DNA of 64,000 bases from Juglans regia (taxonomy: Eukaryota; Streptophyta; Magnoliopsida; Fagales; Juglandaceae), in NCBI RefSeq assembly GCF_001411555.2, contig NW_023361327.1:35001-99000 (forward strand). Reading direction: 5' to 3'. Below the pieces are notes generated by a model. That model ran no database searches, was not told where the DNA came from, and saw only the letters and a program-made list of their open reading frames with translations. Below are positions 1-9,002 of the stretch, one piece after another. Each line of letters starts with the position of its first letter. Within the stretch, counting starts at the first letter, position 1. A program made the position numbers and the translations under genes.

Positions 1-18
1 GTATTATTGCTGGGTTTG

Positions 19-342
19 TGATATGAACCCGTGGGAATGAATTCCCTTGAACCCACAATCAATTTGAAAACTCCCCAAGAAAGCCAAAAATCAAGTCAAG
101 GATGGAGAATCTAGACCCGATGAGAACCCGTTTCAAGAACCTAGATTATATTAAAATCTAGACCCGTTGAAGAACCCGTCTCAAGAACCCAGATTACAAG
201 GGAGGAACGCCACAAAGGTTGTGATTTACCTTTGATAAGTTCAAGAGTTCAATCAAGAACAAGAGGAGAAAACTCAACTCACAAATAAAATTCAATATTG
301 TCTTCGTGATCTTTAAGACTAGGCCCATCATGGTTCCCATCA
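19..342 (-). repeat. 3' LTR of element A (short form)
   Basis: Spans TGATATGAACCC to CCCATCA on the plus strand, that is TGATGGG...TTCATATCA in element orientation. A purine tract (GAGGAGAGGGGAA in element orientation) abuts it at 343 and serves as the PPT. The middle of the LTR found in B, E and F is missing. Confidence 0.9.
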
Positions 343-2630
343 TTCCCCTCTCCTCAAAAGGATTCGACCTCGAATCTCCACCTTGGGTCCCATCATTCCC
401 ACTCTCTTCAAAAGGATTCAACCTCGAATCTCCACCTGGATCAAAGGGAAAAAGGTTAGGAACATTATCATTAATTTCATATGCAATATCATTAACACTT
501 CATGCAACATGTTGTTAATGAATGACAAATGATACTTCCACAAACGTTCATGTAACACTTCAATGAAAGGCAAATGATACTCCGGCAATTGTTCATGCAA
601 CACGTCAATGTATGGCAAATGATACTCCCACAAATATTCATGCAATACATCAATGAATGACAAATGATAGTTCCACAAACGTTCGTGCAACAAGTCTTTG
701 AATGGCAAATGATATTCCCACAAACATTCATGTAACACAACAAAAGTCTTCCTTACACCAAGGTTACCCAACAAACCACCATGTCCATCACACACACAAG
801 CAACTTACGCATAAAACTAGTAGGCACACAAAATCTATTCTTTCTAAACAAGTACCAATCTGGTTTATAAAACTTACCAAAAGATGTTTTCTCACATGTT
901 CTATACACACTAGCAAAGTCATCATCATTAGCATGCAATTCCTTATCATATTCAAGTCTCAACAATTTTGCATCTAAAATGAAGACAATGACATACCTTC
1001 TTGCTAAAGCATCAACCAGAAAAATTTTCATACCTTGTGTGTATTTGAATACATGAAGAAAAGTCTCAATACAATCATCCCGCTTAGCATGCATTCTACT
1101 CAACAACTTACCTTGTCCCCTTAAGTGTGTCAAGGACTCATGTTCTTCAAATAAAGGTCGATTAAGAATTCTCGCACCTGGCACAAGATCAATGTAGTGC
1201 TCTATCTCCCAAATAGGTGATAATCCACTAAACACATCGCTAGGAATCACGACCTCGTATCCCTGCAAGAAAGAAACAACAACACTAGGCAAAGAGTCGT
1301 TAAATTCGTTAGCATAAAAGCTTGCCTTAGCATAAAAACTCACTTTTGTCTTTTTATTTCTCTTCACAATCTCTCTTTCTTTTTCCTCTTGTGACTCCAC
1401 TCTTTTTTCTTGACTGTCAACCACCTCTCTATTTTCTTTTTCTCTCACTCTTTCTTTTGATGTTTCGGCCTCATTCTCTTTTTTCCTCTCACTCTCTGTT
1501 TTTCTTTCAGTCTCCTCTTTTTTTGAACTCTCGGCCTCACAATTGTTTTTCAACTCATTCTCTCTTTTTCTTGAGATTTCAGCCTCACCCAAATCTTTTC
1601 CCTTTGGTGGTTCGGTCTTCCTCTTTGCTACAACTTGATCATTTTTGTCCCACTTAGATTTCCAAGGAGTACTAGAAACCGAAGTATACCTTGATGTACC
1701 ATTTCCTTTTAGCCGTCTCTCCACCTTCATAGCCATCTGCACTATGTCCTCTACCTCCTCATAATGTTGCAACTCAACTACATTGGCTATCTCCCTATTC
1801 AACCCCCTCAAAAATCTTGTCATCGTGGCCTCCCGATCCTCCATTACATTAGCCTGAATCATAGCCACCTCCATCTCCTTATGGTAGTCCTCTACACTCC
1901 TAGACCCCTGTATAAGATTTTGTAATTTTTGATAGAAGTCTCTATAGTAGTGGCTAGGTACAAATCTCCGCCTCATGATAGCTTTCAACTCTCTCCATGT
2001 TTCTACAGGCCTCTCAAGATTCCTCCTCCTATTGGTCACTAATTGATCCCACCAAACAATCGCATAATCAGTGAACTCAATTACAACCAACTTCACATTC
2101 TTCTCCTCAGAGTAATTATGACAATCAAACACCAGCTCTATTCTTTTCTCCCACTTTAAATAAATTTCAGGGTCAGTTCTACCTTGGAATGATGGTATTT
2201 TCACTTTGACACTCCCAAGGTTCTTATCTACTCCATCTCGACCCCCTGAGTCTGCCCTAAGGCCCCTTCCATGCCTAACTCCTCTATGTCCACCCAATCC
2301 AACTTCAGATGTTAAGCCTTCCTCATCCTCACCAAACTGTCCATTCTTATACCCATTCTCAATTTTAGGCTCACGTCGCCTCCTATCTCGCTCACCTTGC
2401 AGATTTCTAATTACCACATCTTGATGATCCATCCTATCCCTCACTTCACCCAACACTAAGTTCAACTTCTCAAACTGTTGTTGCATGACTTGCAACACAA
2501 AGGATGTGTTATCTACCATCTCCTTTGGTGATGAGTCACTCCTATGAGACATCATAATGTGCTGCACAAAAAGAATGTTAGTGAAAAACCTCACACACTC
2601 CCTTACGTGTTTACACTCAAATAATGACAC
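343..2630 (-). pseudogene. Gag / truncated Pol ORF of element A, frameshifted
   Basis: The ORF runs on the minus strand, most likely from the MMSHRSD methionine at about 2555 (an in-frame ATG also exists at 2630). In order it encodes an N-terminal coiled segment, a retrotransposon Gag capsid region ([20 protein letters not shown] through MKVERRL), a Lys/Glu/Ser-rich tail in place of the zinc knuckle and protease, a short pre-RT piece (SLPSVVVSFLQGYE), then a jump to the end of RNase H (HESLTHL...VDALARRYV) and the integrase zinc-binding start. A two-base expansion of a CA run at about 788-795 shifts the frame just before five LHERLWEYHLPFID-type repeats. The frame is therefore broken relative to B. 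The product, if made, would be a Gag-like particle protein without enzymes. Confidence 0.85.
502..765 (-). repeat. 45-bp in-frame minisatellite, element A
   Basis: About five tandem units, each reading on the minus strand as a variant of LHERLWEYHLPFID. On the plus strand each unit contains AATGAATGGCAAATGATACT followed by TCCCACAAACGTTCATG. Units differ by point changes, with no frame loss between them. See the finding on its origin from integrase. Confidence 0.9.
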
Positions 2631-3391
2631 TCCACTCGTGTGTAACTCTGAATTGACTTTTTACTCGATAATAATCTCACACTCTCTTGCCTTTTACCTC
2701 AAGAGTTTTCCCACTCAAGTTCATTAAGAACTAGTTGAACTAAATCAAGACAATACAACCTTGTATTATCCCAACTAGTAATTAGATCCAGGAAACAAGA
2801 ACAAGGGAAACATGAAGGAATAAAAATGACACGAGAATCAATGAAGTTATACGAATGAAAGACTAACAATAAGACAATATACCAACTTGAGTGATGTATG
2901 CAGCAGCCCCTTTGATCATAAGGTTTAATCAACAAATTTCTTTCTTTCTCTTTGTTGTAACTATGTAGCAACTTTGAATATGCTACTTCTCTTTTCTTCA
3001 TCCCCTTCTTTTTTTTTTTCGTTTTTTTTTTTCGAATTTTCTTTTCTTTTCTTTTCCTTTCCTTTCTTTTCTTTTCTCTAATTTATCCACAAACAGCAAT
3101 AGTCAGTTGTGAAAACCAACCAATTGAATTCAAACACACAAGTATGGACAATGAAGTAGAAAAGAATAAATGGAACGACACTCCAAGCAATTGACAGACT
3201 TAGAGATATAGGAAACCCTAGAATATTGAAACCCTAGGTGATGCAAATTTCAGCCAAACCCAAAATCCTAAGAATTTCGGCAGCCTACTTTTTGTTTCTA
3301 TTTTTTTTTTTGGCAAGCCTAGAACAATGAAGCCCTAGAATTAAATTTGAGGATGCTAGAATTAAAAGATAGAATCAGACCTGATTGGAAA

Positions 3392-3408
3392 CCTTGCTCT
3401 GAATACCA
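3392..3408 (-). promoter_or_regulatory. Primer-binding site of element A (one-base insertion)
   Basis: In element orientation this reads TGGTATTCAGAGCAAGG, three bases inside the 5' LTR. It resembles the complement of the plant initiator tRNA-Met 3' end (TGGTATCAGAGC) but has an extra T after TGGTAT and a C-to-A change. B, D, E, F and H share the extra base. Confidence 0.75.
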
Positions 3409-3410
3409 AA

Positions 3411-3568
3411 TGATATGAACCCGTGGGAATGAATTCCCTTGAACCCACAATCAATTTGAAAACTCCCCAAGAAAGCCAAAAATCAAGTCAAGGATGGAGA
3501 ATCTAGACCCGATGAGAACCCGTTTCAAGAACCTAGATTATATTAAAATCTAGACCCGTTGAAAAACC
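3411..3568 (-). repeat. 5' LTR of element A, part 1
   Basis: Matches 19-176 nearly base for base, then is cut by element B after ...GTTGAAAAACC. It resumes at 8832 after the duplicated target. Confidence 0.9.
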
Positions 3569-4350
3569 TGATATGAACCCGCGGGAATGAAATCCCTTGA
3601 ACCCACAGTCAATTTGAAAACTCCCCAAGAAAGCCAAAATCAAGTCAAGGATGGAGAACCCAGACCCGATGAGAACTCGTTTCAAGAACCTAGATTATAT
3701 GAAAATCTAGACCCGTTGAAGAACCCGTCTCAAGAACCCAGATTATAAAGGAGGAACGCCACAAAGGTTGTGATTTACCTTTGATAAGTTCAAAAGTTCA
3801 ATTAAGAACAAGAGGAGTAAAACTCAACTCACAATGAATAAATTCATCAAATTTCATAAACTTCATAATCTGATTAGAATGAGACTACATAGAGTATTTA
3901 AAGGAAAACCTAATGAAACCCTAGCCAAAATAAACCCCCATCTTCCAAAAGTGCCCTTGGATGAACAGTGTCGCGGCTACAGTGCCGCGCAACAGTAACT
4001 CTGCTACAGTAACCCTAACCCTAGTTCAATAAAATAATAACTTTCCCAACATGCCCTTGCATATAAACTCAATTATTCTAAACTAATAAAATAAGTTCTT
4101 TAAATGAATTAAATAAGTTGAAACCCTTCAAGAGCCCAAAGCCTTTAAGTCATGTCGTTGCCTTCTTCCGTAGCTGATCAAATGAATTAAAACATGATCC
4201 TCATCCTTCAAACCCCATCTTGAATGTTGGCCTCTTGCTAAACTTATCCCAGGTGGATTGCATCAGTCCTTGTATTGTCTCTTTGATCTTCTTGGCCCAT
4301 CTGGAAGTTGCAAGTGATCTTTAAGACTAGGCTCATCTTGGTTCCCATCA
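3569..4350 (-). repeat. 3' LTR of element B
   Basis: 782 bp, TGATATGAACCC...CCCATCA on the plus strand. The C-terminus of the B ORF lies inside it. In element orientation the purine tract GAGGAGAGGGGGAA lies immediately before it. Confidence 0.9.
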
Positions 4351-6773
4351 TTCCCCCTCTCCTCAAAAGGATTCGACCTCGAATCTCCACCTGGATCAAA
4401 GTGAAAGTGGTTAGTACCATTGAAAATAGTAGAAACATGATACTTACCTGGAAGATCCATTAGATATGCATTTTCATTAATTTGTTCAAAAATTTGGACT
4501 AGTCCATCCAAGCTACCCATATCATCAACTGGTGAAAATTTAGTAGTGGCATGAACATTCCAATCATATGTAAACTCAATGAATGGCAAAGAATACTCCC
4601 ACAAATGTTCATGAAGCATATCTAAAGTCTTCCTCGAACCAAAATGACCACTCCAATATGCAAACTCAATGAATGGCAAATAATACTCCCGCAAACGTTC
4701 ATGCAACAAGTCAATGAATGGCAAATGATACTCCCATAAACGTTCATGCAACATTTCTGAAATCTTATTTTCACCAGAATGACCACTCCAATTATATGCA
4801 AAATTAATGAAATACAAATGATACTCCTGCAAACGTTCGTGTAACACGTCTTTGAAAGGCAAATGATATTTCCATAAACGTTCATGCAACACAACAAAAG
4901 TCTTCCTTACACCATGGTTACCCAACAAACCAGCATGTCCATCACACACAAGCAACTTACGCATAAAACTAGTAGGCACACAAAATCTATTCATTCTAAA
5001 CAAGTACCAATCTAGTTTATAGAACTTACCAAAAGATGCATTCTCACATGTTCCATACACACTAGCAAAGTCATCATTATTAGCATGCAATTCCTTATCA
5101 TATTCAAATCTCAACAATTTCGCATCTAAAATGAAGACAAGGACATACCTTCTTGCTAAAGCATCAACCACAAAATTTTTCATACCTTCTGTGTATTTGA
5201 ATACATGAGGAAAAGTCTCAATACAATCCTCCCGCTTAGTATGCATTGTAGTCAACAACTTACCTTGTCCCTTTAAGTGTGTCAATGACTCTTGTTTTTC
5301 CAAGAAAGGTCGATTAAGAATTGTCACACCTGGCATAAAATCAATGTAATGCTCTATCTCCCTAAAAGGTGGCAATCCACAAAAGACACCACTAGGAAAC
5401 ATGACCTCATATCCCTGCAACAAAGAGACAACAATACTAGGCAAACATACGTCAAGTCCGTTAGGATTAAGACTCGCCTTAGCACAAAAACTCACTTTTC
5501 TCTTTGTTTTTCTCTCACTTTCTTCACACTCTCTTTTCTTTCCACTCTGTTTTTCTTTTTCTCTCTCTTTTTCATAATTACTTTTCAACTCATTCTCTCT
5601 TTTGCTTAAGGTTTTAGTCTCACCCTCTTCTTTTTTCTCTCTCATTTTTCTGTCTTTCTCCATTTCGGTCTCACTGTTTCTTTTCTTCTCAATCTCACCT
5701 TCACTCTTTCTTTTCAGCACAATCTCACTTTCACTGTCACCTTCACTCTTACTATTAAGCTCATTCTCACTTTTTCTTGAGGTTTCAGCCTCACCCAAAT
5801 CTTTTCCCTTTGGTGGTTCGGTCTTCTCCTTTGCTACAACTTGATCATTTTTGTCCCACTTTGGTTTCCAAGAAGTACTAGAAACCGAAGTATACCTTGA
5901 TGTACCCTTTCCTTTTAGCCGTCTCTCCACCTTCATAGCCATGTGCACTATGTCCTCTACCTCCTCATAATGTTGCAACTCAACTACATTGGCTATCTCC
6001 CTATTCAACCCCCTCAAAAATCTTTTCATTATGGCCTCCCGATCCTCCACTACATTAGCCCGAATCATAGCCACCTCCATCTCCTTATGGTAGTCCTCTA
6101 CACTCCTAGACCCCTGTATAAGATTTTGTAATTTTTTGTAGAGGTCTCTATAGTAGTGGCTAGGTACAAATCTCCGCCTCATGATAGCTTTCAACTCTCT
6201 CCATGTTTCTACAGGCCTCTCAAAATTCCTCCTCCTATTGGTCACTAATTGATCCCACCAAACAATCGCATAATCAGTGAACTCAATTACAACCAACTTC
6301 ACCTTCTTCTCCTCAGAGTAATTATGACAATCAAACACCAACTCTATTCTTTTCTCCCACTCTAAATAAATTTCAGGGTCAGTTCTACCTTGGAATGATG
6401 GTATTTTCATTTTGATGCTCCCAAGATTCTTATCTACTCCATCTCGACCCCTAGAGTTTGCCCTAAGGCCTCTTCCATGCCTAACTCTTCTATGTCTACC
6501 CAATCCAACTTCAGATGTTAGCACTTCCTCATCCTCACCATACTCTCCATTCTCATACCCATTCTTAATATTAGGCTCATGTCGCCTCCTATCTTTCTCT
6601 GCTTGCAGATTTCTAACCATTGCTTCTTGATTATCCATGCTATTCCTCACTTCACCTAACACCAAGTTCAACCGCTCAAACTCATGTTGCATGGCATGCA
6701 ACACAAAGGATGAGTTATCTACTCGCCCCCTTGGTGATGAGCTACTCCGATGAGACATTACAAGGTGCTGCAC
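4263..6773 (-). CDS. Intact 836-residue Gag/ΔPol protein of element B
   Basis: One uninterrupted ORF encodes a deleted version of the CRM polyprotein. Approximate order: N-terminal segment; Gag capsid region at residues 144-283 ([51 protein letters not shown]); a Lys/Glu/Ser-rich low-complexity tail at 328-419; a pre-RT strip (LPSIVVSLLQGYE); a junction near 485-490 where about 450 residues of RT and RNase H are missing; the end of RNase H (VVDALARRYV) and the integrase N-terminus; five LHERLWEYHLPFID-type repeats at 628-738; then a CR-like tail (DSRSNPFEERGNDGNQ) that crosses into the 3' LTR. No zinc knuckle, protease, RT or integrase catalytic motif is present. Two start codons, MQHLVM and the inner MSHRSS, are possible. 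A structural role in particles built with an autonomous helper is inferred. Confidence 0.88.
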   Translation of the reverse strand: MQHLVMSHRSSSSPRGRVDNSSFVLHAMQHEFERLNLVLGEVRNSMDNQEAMVRNLQAEKDRRRHEPNIKNGYENGEYGEDEEVLTSEVGLGRHRRVRHGRGLRANSRGRDGVDKNLGSIKMKIPSFQGRTDPEIYLEWEKRIELVFDCHNYSEEKKVKLVVIEFTDYAIVWWDQLVTNRRRNFERPVETWRELKAIMRRRFVPSHYYRDLYKKLQNLIQGSRSVEDYHKEMEVAMIRANVVEDREAIMKRFLRGLNREIANVVELQHYEEVEDIVHMAMKVERRLKGKGTSRYTSVSSTSWKPKWDKNDQVVAKEKTEPPKGKDLGEAETSRKSENELNSKSEGDSESEIVLKRKSEGEIEKKRNSETEMEKDRKMREKKEEGETKTLSKRENELKSNYEKEREKEKQSGKKRECEESERKTKRKVSFCAKASLNPNGLDVCLPSIVVSLLQGYEVMFPSGVFCGLPPFREIEHYIDFMPGVTILNRPFLEKQESLTHLKGQGKLLTTMHTKREDCIETFPHVFKYTEGMKNFVVDALARRYVLVFILDAKLLRFEYDKELHANNDDFASVYGTCENASFGKFYKLDWYLFRMNRFCVPTSFMRKLLVCDGHAGLLGNHGVRKTFVVLHERLWKYHLPFKDVLHERLQEYHLYFINFAYNWSGHSGENKISEMLHERLWEYHLPFIDLLHERLREYYLPFIEFAYWSGHFGSRKTLDMLHEHLWEYSLPFIEFTYDWNVHATTKFSPVDDMGSLDGLVQIFEQINENAYLMDLPGKYHVSTIFNGTNHFHFDPGGDSRSNPFEERGNDGNQDEPSLKDHLQLPDGPRRSKRQYKD
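4560..4890 (-). repeat. 45-bp / 93-bp compound in-frame repeats, element B
   Basis: Five LHERLWEYHLPFID-type units, two of them extended by a FAYNWSGHFGSRKTLD-type spacer, so short and long units alternate. The array ends in FTYDWNVHATTKFSP, which is recognisably the end of the integrase core. The -1/+1 frame is also open across much of it. Confidence 0.9.
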
Positions 6774-7236
6774 AGAAGAATGTTAGTGGTAAAAAAGAAA
6801 ACCTCACACACTCCCTTACGTGTTTCAACTCGAATAATGACACTCTACTCGTGTTTCACTCTTAATGGCTTTTTCCCGATAATAGTCTCACACTCTCTTG
6901 CCTTTTACCTCAATAGTTTTTCCACTCAAGTTCTTTCAGAACTAAATGAACTCAATCAAGACAAGGCAACCTTGTTTTATCCCAACTAGTAATTAGATTC
7001 AGGAAACAAGAACAAGAGAAACATGAAGGAATAAAAATGACACGAGAATCAATGAAGTTATACGAATGAAAGAGTAGCAATAAGACAAGATACCAACTTG
7101 AGTGATGTATGCAGCAGCCCCTTTGATGGTAAGGTTCAATCAACAAATTTCTTTCTTTCTCATTGTTGTAACTATGTAGCAACTTTGAATATGCTACCTT
7201 CTCTTCTCTTCAACTTCTTCATTTTTTTTTTTTTTT

Positions 7237-7340
7237 TTGGAATTTTCTTTTCTTTTCTATTCTTTTCCTTTCCTTTCTTTTCTTTTCTTTTCTTTTCTTT
7301 TCCTTTCCTTTCTTTTCTTTTCTTTTCTTTTCTTTTCTCT
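7237..7340. repeat. (TTTTC)n pentanucleotide microsatellite in the leader of B
   Basis: Tandem TTTTC/CTTTT units lie between the PBS and the start codon of B. Equivalent tracts of other lengths occupy the same leader position in A (about 3009-3076), E (about 32321-32420) and D (about 51040-51127), and degenerate purine-rich versions in F (about 26690-26770) and H (about 55875-55925). Confidence 0.85.
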
Positions 7341-7651
7341 AATTCATCCACAAACAGCAATATTCAATTGTGAAAACCAACCAATTGAATTCAAACACAC
7401 AAACATGGACAATGAAATAGAAAAGAATCAATGGAACGACACTCCAAGCAATTGACAAACTTAGAGATGCAGGAAACCCTAGAATTTTGAAACCCTAGGT
7501 GATGCAAATTTCAGCCGAACCCTTTAAGAATTTCGGCAGCCTACTTTTTATTTCAATTTTCTTTTTTTTTTGGCAACCCTAGAACAATGAAGCCCTAGAA
7601 TTAAATTTAAGGATACTAAAATTAAAAGATAGAATCAGACCTGATTGGAAA

Positions 7652-7668
7652 CCTTGCTCTGAATACCA
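7652..7668 (-). promoter_or_regulatory. Primer-binding site of element B (one-base insertion)
   Basis: Reads TGGTATTCAGAGCAAGG in element orientation, beginning three bases from the LTR end. Same insertion as in A. Confidence 0.75.
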
Positions 7669-7670
7669 AA

Positions 7671-8453
7671 TGATATGAACTCGCGGGAAAGGAATCCCTT
7701 GAACCCACAGTCAATTTGAAAACTCCCCAAGAAAGCCAAAATTAAGTCAATGGATGGAGAACCTAGACCCAATGAGAACTCGTTTCAAGAACCTAGATTA
7801 TATTAAAATCTAGACCCGTTGAAGAACCCGTCTCAAGAACCCAGATTACAAAGGAGGAACGCCACAAAGGTTGTGATTTACCTTTGATAAGTTCAAAAGT
7901 TCAATTAAGAACAAGAGGAGTAAAACTCAACTCACAATGAATAAATTCATCAAATTTCATAAACTTCATAATCTCATTAGAATGAGACTACATAGAGTAT
8001 TTAAAGGAAAACCTAATGAAACCCTAGCCAAAATAAACCCCCATCTTCCAAAAGTGCCCCTGGATGAACAGTGTCGCGGCTACAGTGCCGCGCAACAGTA
8101 ACTCTGCTACAGTAACCCTAACCCTAGTTCAATAAAATAATAACTTTCCCAACATGCCCTTGCATATAAACTCAATTATTCTAAACTAATAAAATAAGTT
8201 CTTTAAATGAATTAAATAAGTTGAAACCCTTCAAGAGCCCAAAGCCTTTAAGTCATGTCGTTGCCTTCTTCTGTAGCTGATCAAATGAATTAAAACAGGA
8301 TCCTCATCCTTCAAACCCCATCTTGAATGTTGGCCTCTTGCTAAACTTATCCCAGGTGGATTGCATCAGTCCTTGTATTGTCTCTTTGATCTTCTTGGCC
8401 CATCTGGAAGTTGCAAGTGATCTTTAAGACTAGGCTCATCTTGGTTCCCATCA
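7671..8453 (-). repeat. 5' LTR of element B
   Basis: Full LTR from TGATATGAACTCGCGGG to CCCATCA, closely matching 3569-4350. Confidence 0.9.
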
Positions 8454-8831
8454 AACTCTGCTACAGTAACCCTAACCCTAGTTCAATAAAATAATAACTT
8501 TCCCAACATGCCCTTGCATAGGCCCCCTTAAGTGCTTCCCATAATAAACTCAATTATTCTAAACTAATAAAATAAGTTCTTTAAATGAATTAAATAAGTT
8601 GAAACCCTTCAAGAGCCCAAAGCCTTTAAGTCATGGCGTTGCCTTCTTCCGTAGCTGATCAAATGAATTAAAACAGGATCCTCATCCTTCAAACCCCATC
8701 TTGAATGTTGGCCTCTTGCTAAACTTATCCCAGGTGGATTGCATCAGTCCTTGTATTGTCTCTTTGATCTTCTTGGCCCATCTGGAAGTTGCAAGTGATC
8801 TTTAAGACTAGGCTCATCTTGGTTCCCATCA
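8454..8831 (-). repeat. Extra partial LTR copy at the outer edge of B
   Basis: Repeats the last 378 bases of the LTR from AACTCTGCTACAG onward. It contains a short segment (AGGCCCCCTTAAGTGCTTCC) that the adjacent full LTR lacks but the LTRs of D, F and J carry. It is therefore not a simple duplication of its neighbour. Confidence 0.85.
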
Positions 8832-9002
8832 GAACCCGTCTCAAGAACCCAGATTATAAGGGAGGAACGCCACAAAGGTTGTGATTTACCTTTGATAAGT
8901 TCAAGAGTTCAATCAAGAACAAGAGGAGAAAACTCAACTCACAAATAAAATTCAATATTGTCTTCGTGATCTTTAAGACTAGGCCCATCATGGTTCCCAT
9001 CA
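8832..9002 (-). repeat. 5' LTR of element A, part 2
   Basis: Continues the A LTR after the insertion of B, from GAACCCGTCTCAAG to CCCATCA, matching 172-342. Confidence 0.9.

Larger units (their letters stand above)
3569..8831 (-). mobile_element. Non-autonomous CRM-type LTR retrotransposon B, inserted in the LTR of A
   Basis: Runs from TGATATGAACCCGCGGG at 3569 to CCCATCA at 8831. The flanks AAACC (3564-3568) and GAACC (8832-8836) are a target duplication with one later substitution; the intact LTR of A reads GAACC there. Left LTR 3569-4350, internal region 4351-7670, right LTR 7671-8453 followed by an extra partial LTR copy to 8831. The whole coding region is open, making B the best-preserved non-autonomous copy here. 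Confidence 0.93.
19..9002 (-). mobile_element. Non-autonomous CRM-type LTR retrotransposon A (interrupted by B)
   Basis: The element begins TGATATGAACCC at 19 and ends CCCATCA at 9002, with the 5-bp target duplication GTTTG on both sides (14-18 and 9003-9007). Its genes and PBS read on the minus strand. It has a 324-bp left LTR, an internal region 343-3410, and a right LTR split by element B (3411-3568 and 8832-9002). With B removed, the right LTR is also 324 bp. Other copies have LTRs of about 780 bp, so A carries a roughly 460-bp LTR deletion present in both LTRs. The LTR ends and residual coding match the autonomous CRM element at 38110-44696, but the RT and integrase cores are absent. Confidence 0.93.

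Noticed and set aside
502..765. Regular 45-bp repeats resembling a CRISPR array
   Set aside because: Units are contiguous with no unique spacers, are in-frame coding, and derive from integrase; the genome is a plant.
1346..1657. Long Ser/Phe/Leu-rich ORFs opposite the Lys/Glu-rich Gag tails (also 5292-5844, 28145-28697, 49288-49959, 56945-57412)
   Set aside because: They are antisense shadows of purine-rich coding; no family resemblance and no independent start context.
3392..3408. tRNA-like sequences at the PBS sites as tRNA genes
   Set aside because: Only 16-17 bases match a tRNA 3' end; no cloverleaf. No tRNA or rRNA gene was found in the window.
7098..7373. Phe/Ser-rich ORFs over the (TTTTC)n tracts
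   Set aside because: Translation of a microsatellite; length varies between copies.
8098..8128. CCCTAACCCTAG in the LTRs as telomere-like repeat
   Set aside because: Only about two units, at the same LTR position in every copy; part of the LTR, not a telomeric array.
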